Shown here: positions 35,778 through 47,585 of the stretch, one piece after another
How positions within the stretch are numbered: position 1 is the first letter of the stretch
How the letters are laid out: the number at the start of each line of letters is the position of its first letter
NCBI GenBank assembly: GCA_021234155.1
Contig: JAJEKV010000285.1
Coordinates: 64,001-128,000 of the forward strand
DNA: 64,000 bases
DNA from: Isoetes taiwanensis
Lineage: Eukaryota; Streptophyta; Lycopodiopsida; Isoetales; Isoetaceae
Reading direction: 5' to 3'
Made by a program: the position numbers and the translations under genes
Notes under the pieces: generated by a model
Database searches by the model: none
Told to the model about the DNA's origin: nothing
Seen by the model: only the letters and a program-made list of their open reading frames with translations

Positions 35778-36308
35778 CATGTATAAGATGTATATCACTA
35801 ATATATATACACGTATTAGATGTGTGTTTTGTCATCCCATGCCCATGTTCATAGAGATTCATCCCCGCCGTCCAATCACGAAATGAAAGTGTCAAGGTTG
35901 CACCAAGAAAGGGAGAGAAGGGGATGCACACCAATATCCGAGAGCGCAAGCTCCCAAAACAAAGGCAAAATGGAATTGTATTCAATGTTGTATATCAATA
36001 CAGAAGTACAATGATATAAACAAAACGGTGATACTAAGAATAGTATTAGCCGTTCAACCGCCGCCCACTAATAACAGCCGTTACTTAGTTAGGTCGGTGC
36101 TCAGTGCTGATAAGATGCTGACTCTGTTCAGTTCAGCACTTTCTCAGCACCACTGTGCTGAGTGCTGAGTCGCTGCTTCAGCACGTCTAGCAAGATGGTG
36201 GTCTCGATATCACATATATCTTGACACTCCTCCTTGATGAGAGATCGCCATCTCCATGCTCAGCCTCCTCCTCCTAAAGATAAGATCTGAATCTTGGTCA
36301 AGGTTCAC

Positions 36309-36872
36309 TTAATCAGGGTCATCTGAAAAGCTCAAAAACCAAGTTTGCATGAAGAGATCAGCTCTGTTTTCTCTGGTAGGTAAATAAACCTTTGCTTGAC
36401 CTTGATCAACTGTTCCTAGAAGTAAAGAGTCAATTGCTCCTCCTTGCTTTGGAATCATGATCATATATGACGCATATTCAACTCCTTCACAATCAAGTGA
36501 ATTAAGGTCTCCTCCTTGATCTGGAAACAAAATAGAGTTGAGTGCCATAACAGGTGCTGGAATTGTTGGAAGTGATGTAAGTGCTGGAAGTTTCTGTAAT
36601 CCGAACAGAAAAATCAGTTGATCAGGTGTTAGAACCTGAGTGCCTCCTTGTATAAACGCAGCCAAAGTATCAGAAATGAATGCCACTTGATGAAGTGTTG
36701 TTACATTGCCTGAAAATGGGGAGACGAAGGCCACATCAAGATATCCTAGCTCAATGGCTGAGGCATCTATTAATCCTTGCTTGGAAGGTGCTGGAATATC
36801 AGAAATTGGCATCCATTTATTGGGTGCTACTGCATCGTCTGATATCCAGAAAGTAGAAGGATCTAAATCCAC
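36309..36872 (-). CDS. 187-aa ORF of the gag-only copia derivative
   Basis: It starts MDLDPSTFWISDDAVAPNKW and ends WFLSFSDDPD. The middle is rich in hydrophobic and Pro residues (LTSLPTIPAPVMALNSILFP). It resembles the gag/pre-protease tail of some copia elements only in position. I recognise no motif, and there is no zinc knuckle or DSG. It lies between the gag-like region and the 3' LTR. Confidence 0.5.
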   Translation of the reverse strand: MDLDPSTFWISDDAVAPNKWMPISDIPAPSKQGLIDASAIELGYLDVAFVSPFSGNVTTLHQVAFISDTLAAFIQGGTQVLTPDQLIFLFGLQKLPALTSLPTIPAPVMALNSILFPDQGGDLNSLDCEGVEYASYMIMIPKQGGAIDSLLLGTVDQGQAKVYLPTRENRADLFMQTWFLSFSDDPD

Positions 36873-37020
36873 TAGATCATGCTTAATAGAAAGAGATAAT
36901 CTGCTACCAATGTGCTTCTCCTCCTCATCATGCTCATCTCCATTTAGGGTAGATTGAGTCTTTGAATGCCCCTATTTTGCAAAGAGAGTGGCATGACCAT
37001 CTTTACTGCATCTTGCCTCA

Positions 37021-37609
37021 TCATGATCTCCTCCTTAATAGAAGTGATTGCTTGATGGAAGCCCATATCTTTGTCTTGCATAAAAGCTCTTTGTACAAAG
37101 AATCAAATGCATTAGGTAATGACCGAGGAAGAAAAATAGTTGCATCGATTGTGAGATCGATGCTCTTCTCCAAAAGCTTCAACTGTTGGAAGGCGTGCTT
37201 CATGTGATCGAGAACTCGTCAAGACTTTCGCAGATCTCATCCCAAAGACATATCCATCACCTCGCATACAAGTGCCCAATCTTATGGGTCTTTTGGTCAT
37301 GCTTCTCAATGAGAGCATGCCACAAATCGTGGCTATTTCTTCTTTGCCGGAACTCATCAAGGATAGAGTCGACTAAGGAGAGCCCGATATATGCCATCGC
37401 CTTTATCATCTCTACCGCCAAGCATGCAAATCAGCAATATTCTTGGTATCCGGTGCAGGTTCTTGGCCATTGACAATTCCCCAAACTCCTTCATATCTGA
37501 GAATGAAAATCATTCTGCTTTTCCATTGCTGGAAACCTGTGCCATCAAAGATTTGAATCGCATGACTGCCAGGGAAGGTAATCTGGTTGTAGCTTGCATC
37601 CTTCTCCAT
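37021..37609 (-). pseudogene. copia GAG N-terminal region, frameshifted
   Basis: Reads FDGTGFQQWKSRMIFILRYEGVW (37412-37609), the usual copia GAG start. It continues in other frames through SLDEFSITMKHAFQQLKLL and AFDSLYKELLCKTK, the UBN2-type helical core. At least two frame changes break it. Confidence 0.7.
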
Positions 37610-37647
37610 TGCTGTGTTGATCTTGAATCAATCTCAGCACACCTAAT

Positions 37648-37659
37648 GCTCTGATACCA
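37648..37659 (-). other. Primer-binding site of the nested copia derivative
   Basis: The minus strand reads TGGTATCAGAGC directly next to the 5' LTR, the standard initiator-Met tRNA site of Ty1-copia. Confidence 0.9.
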
Positions 37660-38517
37660 TGTCAAGGTTGCACCAAGAAAGGGAGAGAAGGGGATGCACA
37701 CCAATATCCGAGAGCGCAAGCTCCCAAAACAAAGGCAAAATGGAATTGTATTCAATGTTGTATATCAATACAGAAGTACAATGATATAAACAAAACGGTG
37801 ATACTAAGAATAGTATTAGCCGTTCAACCGCCGCCCACTAATAACAGCCGTTACTTAGTTAGGTCGGTGCTTTCGATCGATAAGATCTTCGACTCGTTGG
37901 TTCAAAGCACTTTTCAAGACCATCGCGGTCGAAAGTGGCCGAAGTCGCCGCTTCAAAGACGTCTAGCAAGATGGTGGTCTCGATATCACATATATCTTGA
38001 CAGAAAGGCCAGGATAATGCCACCTCATTGAGGTGCATGGATGGCCATGATGGGCATGCATGGGCATGCATGGGGGCATGCACCACATCCCCAAACCGTT
38101 GGATCAAAAGGGGAGAATAAATCCTAGCCCTTGATTTTTGTGAAGAAGGTGCAAGGAAGGTGCCAAAAAAAAAAAGTTGGTGCAGCAGATCTCAACCGTT
38201 AGATTAAAAGGTGAGCATAAATCCTAGCCATTAACTTTTTAATATTAAATTGATTTTTTTCTTTTAAAGGAGGTGAGGTGGCACCCTCATTAATAAAAAG
38301 GCATCCTCATTAATAAAAAAGGTAGTGAGGTGGCAAAGTATTTATGAATGGACTTTTTAGGAAGCTTCCTTCTGTTTAATCGTCTTCGAAGGCCCGTAGC
38401 TTGCAGTAGAGGGGTCGGATGAAGATGGGGCCTACGCCATTGGATTTCTCTCGTCGAGACCTTTCTAAGGAGTGGTGCTTTGGCACTATTTTGTCGCATT
38501 TGGAGCCAGCGTGATCG

Positions 38518-38640
38518 ATGTGTGATTTTGTCATCCCATGGGTCATATTCATAGAGATTGATCCTAGCCGTCAAATGACAAAATCAAGGGTTGTTATAAT
38601 TCCACCTCATGTGATGCATGGATGGGCACGATGTGCACAT
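38518..38640. repeat. Empty paralogue of the copia-derivative target
   Basis: Shares TTTTGTCATCCCATG, CATAGAGATT and, farther on, a CCACCTCAT plus GATGCATGG(A)TGG stretch with the two flanks of 35890-38002, and lacks the element. It independently supports the insertion boundaries. Confidence 0.7.
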
Positions 38641-38913
38641 GCATACATATGCACATACATGCATGGGCCATGCACCATGCACATGGGCCGTTAGATGGGG
38701 GAAGGTGAAATCTGGATCGTTCAAACTATAAGAGAGGAAGGTGACAAGAAGTTCCTATGCATGTGGTTAGGTGGCATACATGTGCATGCAAGCATTTATT
38801 GTAATCATGAGGTGTTAGTTGAGGTGGCATGTGCATTTATTTGCCACCATATCTTATCTATATTTAATATATAGATTTTGAGGTGGCATTGTAATTAATT
38901 TATGCATTTTTTG

Positions 38914-39170
38914 CCTTTTAATATAGAATATAAAAATCTTAATGTGAAACGTGGCAAGCCATATCTTGCTTTCTTTTCAAGTTTTCTTTCAAACTTTAAC
39001 CATGAGGACGAGCTTGATGTAACTACATGGCAACATTTTTTGCCTTTTATTATAGAAAAACCTTAATGTGGAACGTGGCAAAGCTATATTTTGCTTTCTT
39101 TTCATGTTTTCTTTCGATCTTTAACCATGAGGACGAGCTTGATGTCATGTGAACTACGTGGCAACCTATT
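38914..39170. repeat. ~128-bp tandem duplication
   Basis: Units share ACCATGAGGACGAGCTTGAT, CTTAATGTG(A/G)AACGTGGCA and TTGCTTTCTTTTCA. Confidence 0.8.
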
Positions 39171-39299
39171 TGGTTTTCCTTCCAACACCTTTTTTTTTTC
39201 TAAACTAAGGGCGCCTAGAATCTTTGGAAAATTATTCCTCTCCTTCTTCTCTCTGAAGTTCTAGCTTTCAAGACTCCATGGCGTCCGCTAAAACTCTCA

Positions 39300-39661
39300 A
39301 GACTAGGGGAATCTTCATAGAGTCTAAGCGAATCTAAGGAACCTTGGGAGAATCTTTGGGAACATAGGGGAATCTTATGAGAATCCTGGGGTATTCTTAA
39401 GGAACCTTAGGGAATCTAAGGGGATATAGGGGAATCTTAAGGGAATCTAGGGATTCTTAAACAAATTCATGTGAATCCCTGTAGAATAATGTGGAATCTT
39501 TGTAGGATCTTAGGAAATCCAAGAGAAACTTTGTAGAATTTTAGGGAATCTACGAGAAATGCACAGGGATCTAGGGATGTTTTTAGAATATTGGACAATC
39601 TTAATAGAATGTTGGCAAAACTTGGGTTCGACTTCATACACTCCCTCATGGTACAAATACT

Positions 39662-39750
<89 letters not shown>
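39300..39750. repeat. Degenerate GGAATCT repeats and (TA)n microsatellite
   Basis: About 300 bp of imperfect GGGAATCTTAAG-type units lead to a perfect (TA)n at 39664-39748. Open frames through the (TA)n are artefacts. Confidence 0.8.
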
Positions 39751-39753
<3 letters not shown>

Positions 39754-40710
39754 AAATATGTAGTCCAGGAGTATAAGTTTATATCGTGCAAAATCTTGTG
39801 GGGTCTTTCTTGCTCCCAAAGGTTTTTGCTGATATGGTTTAAGGTTAATAACTAATAATGGTGCTCGGGGGAGTGGCCTTGCATGGAACAATATTTATTG
39901 ATATGATCAAGTAAGAAAGTCATCCAGTATGTATAAGCCTTGCTATTATCAAAGAGAGAGCTAAAAATAAACCTTGACCTTTATTTAGAGGCAAAAAGGC
40001 AAAAAAAGGTATTGTTGCCTATAAATAGAAGGACAACTTTGAGATGTGATATCTCCGCAACCACAACTCAGAAATCGGCGATCCTTACCTTGTTGGAAAG
40101 CTCTTGACGTCTAGTTTCCAGATTGGGCTTGGTTGTCCATAGATTCCTTACGGTTTGAAAGTTATGCCCAGAAAGGTGCATAGGGGTCTGAGTTGACTGC
40201 ACAGCTAGATCTGCTTCTTCCTATGTTGATGATGAGCCTAGCCTTACCTTCTAGTATCTTCTCTTGTTCCTTGCTTGATCATATCATTAGAAGGAGTTCA
40301 TGTAACACCAGTGGTTGGTGGCTAGAAAGAGTTTGTTCTTATACAGTCTTGCGGAGTAACTTGACTTGGTGATATCTCTTCTAGTTGGTCCGGTTGGGTG
40401 GTAAAACGAGTACCCTGTGGTATTTTGCTTTCTAATTAGTTGATGAATTTGCAGGAAGATTAGAGCATTCGTATCATTTGCAACTTAATACTGTTGAAAT
40501 AACACACTCAAGGGATAATTTTATGCAGTTTTCTTAGTTTTTTAGTTCAAAAAGTTCTAAAATAGTTCTAAATTCTCTGACCTTGTAATGCAATGTTAGA
40601 GCATAAATTAGTCGAATCCCGTTGTTATTTTTACTTTTTTTTTCTCTACACACATGCTAACTTCACTTTAGGCAGCTCAAAAACTGCTTCTAAAGGCAAA
40701 GGACCCCAAA

Positions 40711-41106
40711 ATGTTATGGAGACACATGTGTTCAACGAGAAGGAAACTACGTAGTTTGTCCATAGGGGTGCGAGGAGTAGCAACCCCTCAAAAGTTTACC
40801 TATTTCTTTGCAAACAGACAAAAAAAAAGCAAGATAGACAAATACTTCTCTGTGGAGAAATGTGCGTGTGGCCATCGCTACTTCTGGATGATGGAATTGT
40901 CTTTGAAGACTCTCAACATTGACAAGGAGCTTGACTATCTTCTCAACATCACTATATTGTGGATTGGTAATGTGCAAGCCCAAAGACATGATGAATACAT
41001 CTCTGAGAACAACAAAGAAGGCCATGTAATCACAGAGCTTCACTACTTCAACTTCTGTTTCCTCGGTATAAATTTATACGGCATCGTCAGTTGGAACTCC
41101 AACTAA
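40711..41106 (+). CDS. Weak ORF near the right end of element B
   Basis: 131 codons, basic in the middle (FFANRQKKSKIDKYFSVEKC), then SLKTLNIDKELDYLLNITIL. No domain is recognised. It includes a palindrome copy at 41065 near its end, which argues against a conserved protein. It is reported only because element B otherwise shows no candidate gene. Confidence 0.2.
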   Translation: MLWRHMCSTRRKLRSLSIGVRGVATPQKFTYFFANRQKKSKIDKYFSVEKCACGHRYFWMMELSLKTLNIDKELDYLLNITILWIGNVQAQRHDEYISENNKEGHVITELHYFNFCFLGINLYGIVSWNSN

Positions 41107-41585
41107 CTGCATGATTTCGTGGATGTATTATCATTTGTAATACCATATGATGCAAAAACAATAATTTTTCATTCAAGCAGTTTGTTCAACTGTCTCCCAA
41201 TGTCTTTTAAGGTCAATTAGGATGTTTAGCCAAAATGGTTGTGAAATAACAAATTTTTTGTCTTCTATAACAGCCAATATAAACGTTCTAAGGGATAAGA
41301 TACAAAAGCGTCTAATTTTTTCATATGAGTTTGCCCCATAATAAATCTTTGGCTTTCGTAGTGGTCCTTTTCCCCTCTAAAATGAGATATTTTTCTCTGT
41401 TGTTCTTCTCCTTAATGTTAAGTCTTCCTAAAATGTCTGTTTTCATGAGCAGTTTTATAAATCTTTAGACACAAGATAGTAAAAGAGTCCTTTTTAGGGG
41501 TATTTTAGAATTTTGTAAATTTTTAGAAGGAATCTTTCAAACGCACTTCTTAAATAAGTGCGTTTCATTTTAAACCTTGTTATCG

Positions 41586-41955
41586 CACTTTGATTGTCAC
41601 AATAGATGACAATGGGGAGCTCCTGCTTAATGTGAAGATCTGTGGCAACTTTGTGGAGCCATTCGGCTTCCTTGGCGGCCTCACATGCAGCAATATATTC
41701 TGCTTCCATGGTGGATTGAGCAGTCACCTGCTGCTTCTTGGAGCTCCATGTGACAATACCACCATGAAGTAAGAAGCAATAACCGGACGTGGATTTGCTG
41801 AAGGTGATATCTCCGGCATAATCAGCATCACTGAAGCCTTGGAAAGAAGCATGGGGAGATTCAGATGGATGTTTGCCGAGAAGAATACCATAGTTGGTTG
41901 TGGCCTTGATGTAACGGAGGACCCGCTTAAGTGCCAGCCAATGAGGCATACCTGG
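41586..41955 (-). pseudogene. copia RNase H, middle piece
   Basis: Between elements A and B, the minus strand reads NPGMPHWLALKRVLRYIKAT, FSDADYAGD, STSGYCFLLHGGIVTWSSKK, STMEAEYIA and CDNQSAI. These are the RNase H Asp, Glu and Asp of the catalytic core. The open frame seen across 41494-42033 runs artificially into both inserted elements. Confidence 0.9.
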
Positions 41956-42736
41956 ATTGGGGTGAAAGCATGTTGTAGTGGAACACCCTGGGTGTCCCCC
42001 CTGTCCTCCTAAAAATGTGGTGGGAGATATCAAATTTGTGGTGCGATTTTAAATGTTTGTTTGGCGCCTAGTGATGTACTGCCCGGATTCAATCATTTTC
42101 TGAACTGCAACAACCCGATTCCTACGCCACCCGTCCCATTCCAATTTCCTACGCCACCCGTCCCATTCCAATCTCCACCGAACCGATTTCTAAACCCACG
42201 ACCCACCCGCGCCTTTCACGAAGCAACACGGCTATGGCTTTTAATCCGGTTGTGGATCAATCCGTTCATACCTTCAATCATTTAATTTGGAAGCAAATCG
42301 CCACGGTAAGAGAAAGAGAACTCGAGAACAAGACGGGATCATAAAAGGCGTAAAGGAAAAGACAAAGGGAAGCTAAAGAAGAATTAGCAAAAATTGCAAC
42401 AAAGAGGGAGGATCCACGAACGGCCTCTACCGGCGGTCGGATGGTATTAAAATTGTTATCTTCATTTCATAGCACCACTAAAGGCTTGTCTAACAGCGAT
42501 AAGAAAGAGGTTTTACTAGATTATCTGCAGAAAGAGGTTTTACTAGATTGTGAAGAAGTCTAACAGCAATGACAGTTTAGCAGCCAAGAGTAGTTGCCTT
42601 GCTATGGCCGTAAGAGGAAGCATTAATACCGAAAGTGCTAATCCCCGCGATTGCTTTCGGGGTTTTGGTAAACTGGCTATTTGGGTGTTCATCCTAGGAA
42701 TCTTACCAAAGCAAAATTGAAGAGGGAAGAGATAGA

Positions 42737-44197
42737 TTGCAAAGGGGGGGAAATGGGTTTTGTACAAAAGAGTTAGAAGAGCGGGTCATAGAACTTGTAA
42801 AAGCAATTTTGGACCGAAAAAAGCAGAGGGTCTCTCCAAATGCAAAGGATGTTAAGTTCAAAAGATTGGAACGAAATGTAAGAGAGGATCATGCCACTCA
42901 CTATCTGGAAGAATCACAGGTTATTTCATTTCTTCATCTTCACCACATTTTTTATTGTTAATGTGGTATGTGGTTAGTGATTGCTTGTGATATGTGGTTC
43001 TTTGTGGTTAGTGATTGCTTGTGGTGTGTGGTGCCTATTAATCTTTGTGATATATGATATGTCTTTGCCTAGTGTGGTGAGGCACGTGGTGTGAAATAAA
43101 TGTCAATATATGCTTTGTGGTGCCTAGTGTGGTGAATAACATGGTGTAAAATACATCTTTGTAATATATGCTATGTGGTGCCTAGTGTGGTGAAAAATAT
43201 GGTGTAAAATAAATGCTCTAAATATACGCTTTGTGGTGCCTAGTGTGGTGAATAACATGGTGTAAAATAAATGCTGTAATATATGCTATGTGGTCCCTAG
43301 TGTGGTGAATAACATGGTGTGGTGCCGGTGTGTGGTGCCTAGTGTGGTGCCTAGTGTGGTTAAAAATATGGTGTAAAATAAATCTTTGTAATATATTCTA
43401 TGTGGTGCCTAGTGTGGTGAATAACGAGGTGTAAGATGAATGTCTGTAATATATGCTATGTTTAATAGAAATCTCACTGTTTAATTGACAGGGTGAAAGT
43501 GACACACAGAAAAATTACATTAAGGATGGACAGAATGGGACAGAGAATCATTGGAAATCTGTCACATCAAATGCAAGGTCAATCATTCAAAAGCTGGCTG
43601 TGCAGGAAGCATTGGGGGAAAACCATAAATCTAGTTTTGCATGCAGACATTGGCTTATCACAATCCAGCTATGGCGGAAGAAAACAGAAGGAGAACACGA
43701 GCACAAACAATTTCACCAGTTCAAATGCAAATGATCCGGTAGGACCTATCTTTGGAGCAAATAAACCAGGAACAGAGGCGGATATTAGAGGAGCGGAGGA
43801 CCCATGAATTCCGAGGTATTCTAGGCTTAAAACATAGGTTAATTCCTGATGGGCTTAAAGAATTAGAAGCCAAGGCAGTGATAGGCGGTTGCCTTTCTTT
43901 GTAGTAGATGTTGTTTTACACAGATGATGTTGTTTACACAGATGGTCGGGGAGACTTAACAGAATGGTGCGGCCGCGGGGTTCAGGGGTGGTGTATGATT
44001 CTCGAGGATGAGTTCTCGGCTCTCCCGTGCTTGAGGAAGCGGATATGTTCATCCAACTAAAGCAGGAAATGATCCATGCTTCAGCCATTAAAAAAGTGCT
44101 CGACAGGCCAGATGCATGGAGACACAACAACCTGAGACAATACTTTATGAATCTGTATCATAAGTGGGAGCGTAAACGCGAGAAGCTCATGTTTTAG
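42737..44197 (+). pseudogene. Element A plus-strand gene, decayed, unknown
   Basis: Exon 1 (to 42919) reads TKELEERVIELVKAILDRKK and HATHYLEESQ. A splice at 42920/43491 joins it in phase to GESDTQKNYIKDGQNG, ENHWKSVTSNARSIIQKL and QEALGEN. Later segments in other frames look coding: MAEENRRRTRAQTISPVQMQ, LSLEQINQEQRRILEERRTH, and near the end FIQLKQEMIHASAIKKVLDR and RHNNLRQYFMNLYHKWERK, stopping at 44197. The lack of an ATG in exon 1 and the several frame changes mark decay. It is charged and helical, possibly a DNA-binding or accessory transposon protein. No domain can be named. Confidence 0.45.
42961..43465. repeat. GTGGTG-rich tandem array (intron of element A gene)
   Basis: About eight units of roughly 55-60 bp built on TATGTGGTGCCTAGTGTGGT followed by GAATAACATGGTGTAAAATA. 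The array fills the inferred intron between 42920 and 43491. The same GTGGTG core dominates the element's ends. Confidence 0.85.
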
Positions 44198-44199
44198 TG

Positions 44200-45340
44200 T
44201 TCTTTGGATTACACCAACTATTCAGCAGAAACACTTGATGAAGTCTTGAACGTACTTGGAAGAAGAAGAGTTACAGATCTCACAATGCAGGATCTGATTG
44301 AGGCCCGATGAATCGTATGTCATCTCTAATGCATTTTGATAATACTAGAAGCTCGGGGTTATAGTTTTCCACGATTTTTCTGCATACTTCATTTCATAAG
44401 AAGTATGAACTATTCTACCTGGGTATGGTAGATTTCCATATGTATTTTTCTCCCTTTGAAATATAAAAACAACGTTTGCATCACCACAACTTCACCAGTT
44501 TTCCACGGCTTTCACCACAGATTTCACCATAATCAGCCGGGGCATTGACCATTTTTGACCCGGTCGAGGAAAATGGAATGGCTCTCAGATTCTCGATAGT
44601 ATCTTGGTGATTTTGGTGACAAAGCAATATATGGATCCCAAATTAGGTCCCCGAATTGATATGAAAGTATTAGGAAAATCCACTTCTTTGTGGCAATTGT
44701 GTAAAGGGTAATCGTATAGAAACTTTTATGAATATAAAGAAGTTTACATTTTGCATTCTCATTTTTATGCTTGATTCATGAAATTTGTACTTGAATGTTG
44801 AATGAATTCCAAGGTATAACCTGGATTAAACTGAATTAAACTGAATTAAACTTGCACAAGGCACGTTAGACATATGGGTGAGATCAAAGAAAGGCACTAA
44901 GGCCCTGTGGTATCTCATTTTTAGAAACAGGGCACGTGCTAAAAGCAATTAGAAATTTACACAAGGCACAAATTTACACAAGACACAAAGCCATTATAAA
45001 CTATTTTCTCGATTAAACAAAAGGCACAAGGCACGGATTACTGATCGGCACAAGGCCATCATATGTTAAAACAGAAGATACCAGAATACTTCAGAATTAG
45101 AAATTTACACAAGGTTCAAAAAGGCACAAGGCCATCATATATTCAAAAAGGCACTAAGGCCATCATATATTACAAAGAGGCACTAAGGCCTGTATCACAA
45201 GGGGTGAGTTCACAAGGGGGTGAGATCAAATGAAGGCACTAAGGCCTATATACCATCTGTTTTTCAAAAAAAATACAAAGGCACAAAAGGCCTGTAGACT
45301 AACTTGATCAAAAGAAAAAAAAAGGTGGCACAGCCGGGAC
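44200..45340. other. Element A interior, AAGGCACTAAGGCC repeats
   Basis: No gene. From about 44860 to 45300, short units such as AAGGCACTAAGGCC and ACACAAGGCAC recur many times in degenerate form. Confidence 0.6.
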
Positions 45341-45341
45341 T

Positions 45342-45912
45342 TCAAGCTTCATCTGTAAGAAAAAGTGAAGAAAATTAGTTTAGAATACATAAAAGAAAGC
45401 AAAAATTTAATGCATGCATGCTACTTACTCTGTAGAAAATTTTGGAGTTCCAAAAAAACTTCATGTTCTTCTTCGTCTTCTACCTCTTCTTCTTCTTCTT
45501 CGGTCTGGTCTTCGCTCGATTCGTTATCAGAATCTTGGGAATCAAATTGATCATCAGAAGAAGCTTCATCAGAGGAATCGAAATTAGAGGAGGATTCCAC
45601 CTCTTCTGAAAGCTCCGAAAGATCTTCAGAGCTTTCAGAAGAGGTGGAATGAGACTCAGAGCTCTCAGGCTCAGGGCTCTCGGGTACTGGGCTCTCAGGT
45701 TCGGGCTCCAGCAAATGGTAATTTGGCCAAGATCCTATTTCATAACTGGCCATCACCTGTGCCAAAGGAATTGAAAGCAGTTTCCGGCGCTTAGGGGAGG
45801 GAGAGCGAGAGCGAGAGGGAGAGGGAGAGGCAGAGCTGGAGGGAGAGCGGCAGCGGCAGCGCTTCGACATTCTGTTGGAAGGAATTGGACGATGCTTCTC
45901 CTTCACGACCAT
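45342..45912 (-). CDS. Element A protein with SR-like and acidic Ser/Glu-rich tracts
   Basis: The ATG at 45912 is in good context (ggctATGGtcg). The first exon runs to 45429 (donor GTAAGT) and a short last exon (45342-45352, acceptor TTACAG) gives the stop, about 165 aa. The N-terminal part is basic and repetitive (MSKRCRCRSPSSSASPSPSR), then comes LLSIPLAQVMASYEIGSWPN, and the C-terminal half is Pro/Glu then Ser/Asp/Glu-rich, ending in a Glu run. Low complexity prevents a family call. Such proteins occur as nuclear or activator-like factors. A plus-strand poly-Ser frame opposite is a shadow. Confidence 0.45.
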
Positions 45913-46099
45913 AGCCTATAAAGGCTGGCGTGAAATTAATTTCGTAGGCTACGATTTTAGGATTTCGTACCATTATCATCTTTATTCCTAAAGATTTAGT
46001 AGGAAACTAATAATAACCTCGAAAGGACCATTATTTTATTTTCTAAAAAACATTAAAAAAAAAATATATATATATATATATCTATCCTGAATTGGCCAT

Positions 46100-46700
46100 T
46101 CATGAATAGCTCCAACATGCCACCTACGATGCACCACATGATTCACCAAGGTCATGTAAAGGCTCAAGCATGCCAAGGTGGCTCAAATATGCCACCTAGG
46201 CTCCAACATGCCAAGGTGGCTCAAACATGCCACGTATGCTCCAACATGCCACCTACGATGCACCACATGATTCACCACATGATTCACCAAATGCACCTCA
46301 TGATTCACCACATGCACCATTTGCATCACCAAACATGCTGGTCAATGAAAGTCAAACATGTAACAAAGGTCATGTAAAGGCTCAAGCATGCCAAGGTGGC
46401 TCAAATATGCCACCTAGGCTCCAACATGCCAAGGTGGCTCAAACATGCCACGTAAGCTCCAACATGCCACCCACGATGCACCACATGATTCACCACATGA
46501 TTCACCAAATGCACCTCATGATTCACCACATGCACCATCGCATCACCAAACATGTTGGTCAATGAAAGTCAAACATGCCACGTAAGCTCCAACATGCCAC
46601 CTACGATTCACCACATGATTCACCACATGGTTCACCAAATGCACCACATGATTCACCACATGCAGCATTTGCATCACCACATCTATCACGACATGTAACA
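46100..46700. repeat. CACCACATG-rich tandem repeats, ~219-bp higher-order unit
   Basis: Units such as ATTCACCACATG, CCAACATGCCACC and CCAAGGTGGCTCAAA recur. GGTCATGTAAAGGCTCAAGC appears at 46150 and 46369 (period 219). CACCAC is the complement of GTGGTG in the 43-kb array. Confidence 0.85.
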
Positions 46701-47021
46701 CCACATTGTCATGAATCTTTGAATACATCAATTTCTTCTGGAGATTTGAACTCCACCAGAGTGTTGCTCTGGTCAGCCGAAAAAGTCTATTGTATACAAT
46801 AGTATACAACAATGTACATTAGAGTGTCAATGAAAGAATAGGTTACAAGAATAACCTCTTTGGTTAAAATAATACAAACATGTGATTACAAGTAAAGATC
46901 TATTGATCGTCAACCTCGACTTCATTACTACAAAGAAGCGTAGCTTCACAACATCAATCATCATTTGCAGCGTGTCCAACGGCTCGCAACTAGAAATTGG
47001 TACACCCCCGCAACAAACATA

Positions 47022-47585
47022 TCAGGCCTCACATTGGATGAGTAATACCTTCAAAATTCTGAACTCACCTTGCATTGGGATAGTATGTCCAAGTCTCGCG
47101 ACATCGCAGCCACAACTTTCTTTACGAAGACACATATAGCGAGGGACTACACGACCAAGAATCGGTGAGTGGGGGAACTTGTAATTTTCTTGTGGCGCAG
47201 CTTTTATGGTGCTTGGGAATTTTGTGTTTGCATCCTCAACAAAACTCATAGCAGGCTCGAGCCCTTGTACATTTCTAGGTTTGTCAAAATGGTACACACC
47301 GGGCCGACATTTAACCGGGTGACCTCCAAGACCTACAATGACATACACTTTGTCGGTCTTTAGCGATAACATCTTTGGCGAGAATGGTACATTCCGAAAT
47401 TGCAAGTTGAGGGTGCAACAGTTTGTCCTTTGAAGCAAGCTCGTTCGACAGTAATGTGTAAATGAGCGGATCCATGAAATGGTACCTCTGTTCCATGTCA
47501 TGCTTGATGCAGAATTGGTGCATACACCTGCCAAAGTCCAAGGTCCGGTAAAACAAGGCGATTTAAGAAACAACGAAGACTTCAA
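47022..47585 (-). pseudogene. Element A minus-strand protein piece, frameshifted
   Basis: One frame (47556-47340) reads HQFCIKHDMEQRYHFMDPLI, ELASKDKLLHPQLA and ISECTILAKDVIAKDRQ. A frame change near 47340 continues as KVYVIVGLGGHPVKCRPGVY, SFVEDANTKFPSTIKAA and CLRKESCGCDVARLGHTIPM. Composition is clearly protein-like. I recognise no family. It may be an exon of the same transcription unit as the HAD-like segment upstream. Confidence 0.4.

Larger units (their letters stand above)
35890..38002 (-). mobile_element. Short gag-only copia derivative nested in element B
   Basis: LTRs lie at 37660-38002 (5') and 35890-36226 (3'), beginning and ending TGTCAAG...CTTGACA. The 5-bp duplication GAAAG flanks it (35885-35889 and 38003-38007). 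A primer-binding site complementary to initiator Met tRNA lies at 37648-37659. The interior is only 1,433 bp and carries gag-type sequence without protease, integrase or RT, so the element must have moved in trans. A related empty copy of the target sequence lies at about 38518-38640. Confidence 0.88.
30020..41581. mobile_element. Element B: 11.6-kb TIR element, 4-bp TSD ATCG
   Basis: The terminal inverted repeats are 30020-30045 (starting AACAAAGTTTAAAATG) and 41556-41581, 26 bp with one mismatch, with weaker matching over roughly 50 bp. The 4-bp duplication ATCG lies at 30016-30019 and 41582-41585. Its removal rejoins copia DNQSA-I-SLAQ in frame. Internally there is the palindrome array at 30601-30836, diverged duplications, heat-shock elements, a nested gag-only copia derivative (35890-38002), degenerate GGAATCT repeats and a long (TA)n. 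I recognise no transposase. A weak open frame at 40711-41106 is the best candidate for a residual gene. Superfamily is unassigned, as 4-bp duplications are uncommon among plant DNA transposons. Confidence 0.85.

Noticed and set aside
39559-39891. Long Tyr-Ile open frames on both strands
   Set aside because: Artefact of the (TA)n microsatellite.
41494-42033. Single intact RNase H gene of 179 codons
   Set aside because: Both ends of the frame are inserted-element sequence. Only 41586-41955 is copia.
45365-45550. Poly-Ser protein on the plus strand
   Set aside because: Shadow of the acidic Glu/Ser tract encoded on the minus strand.
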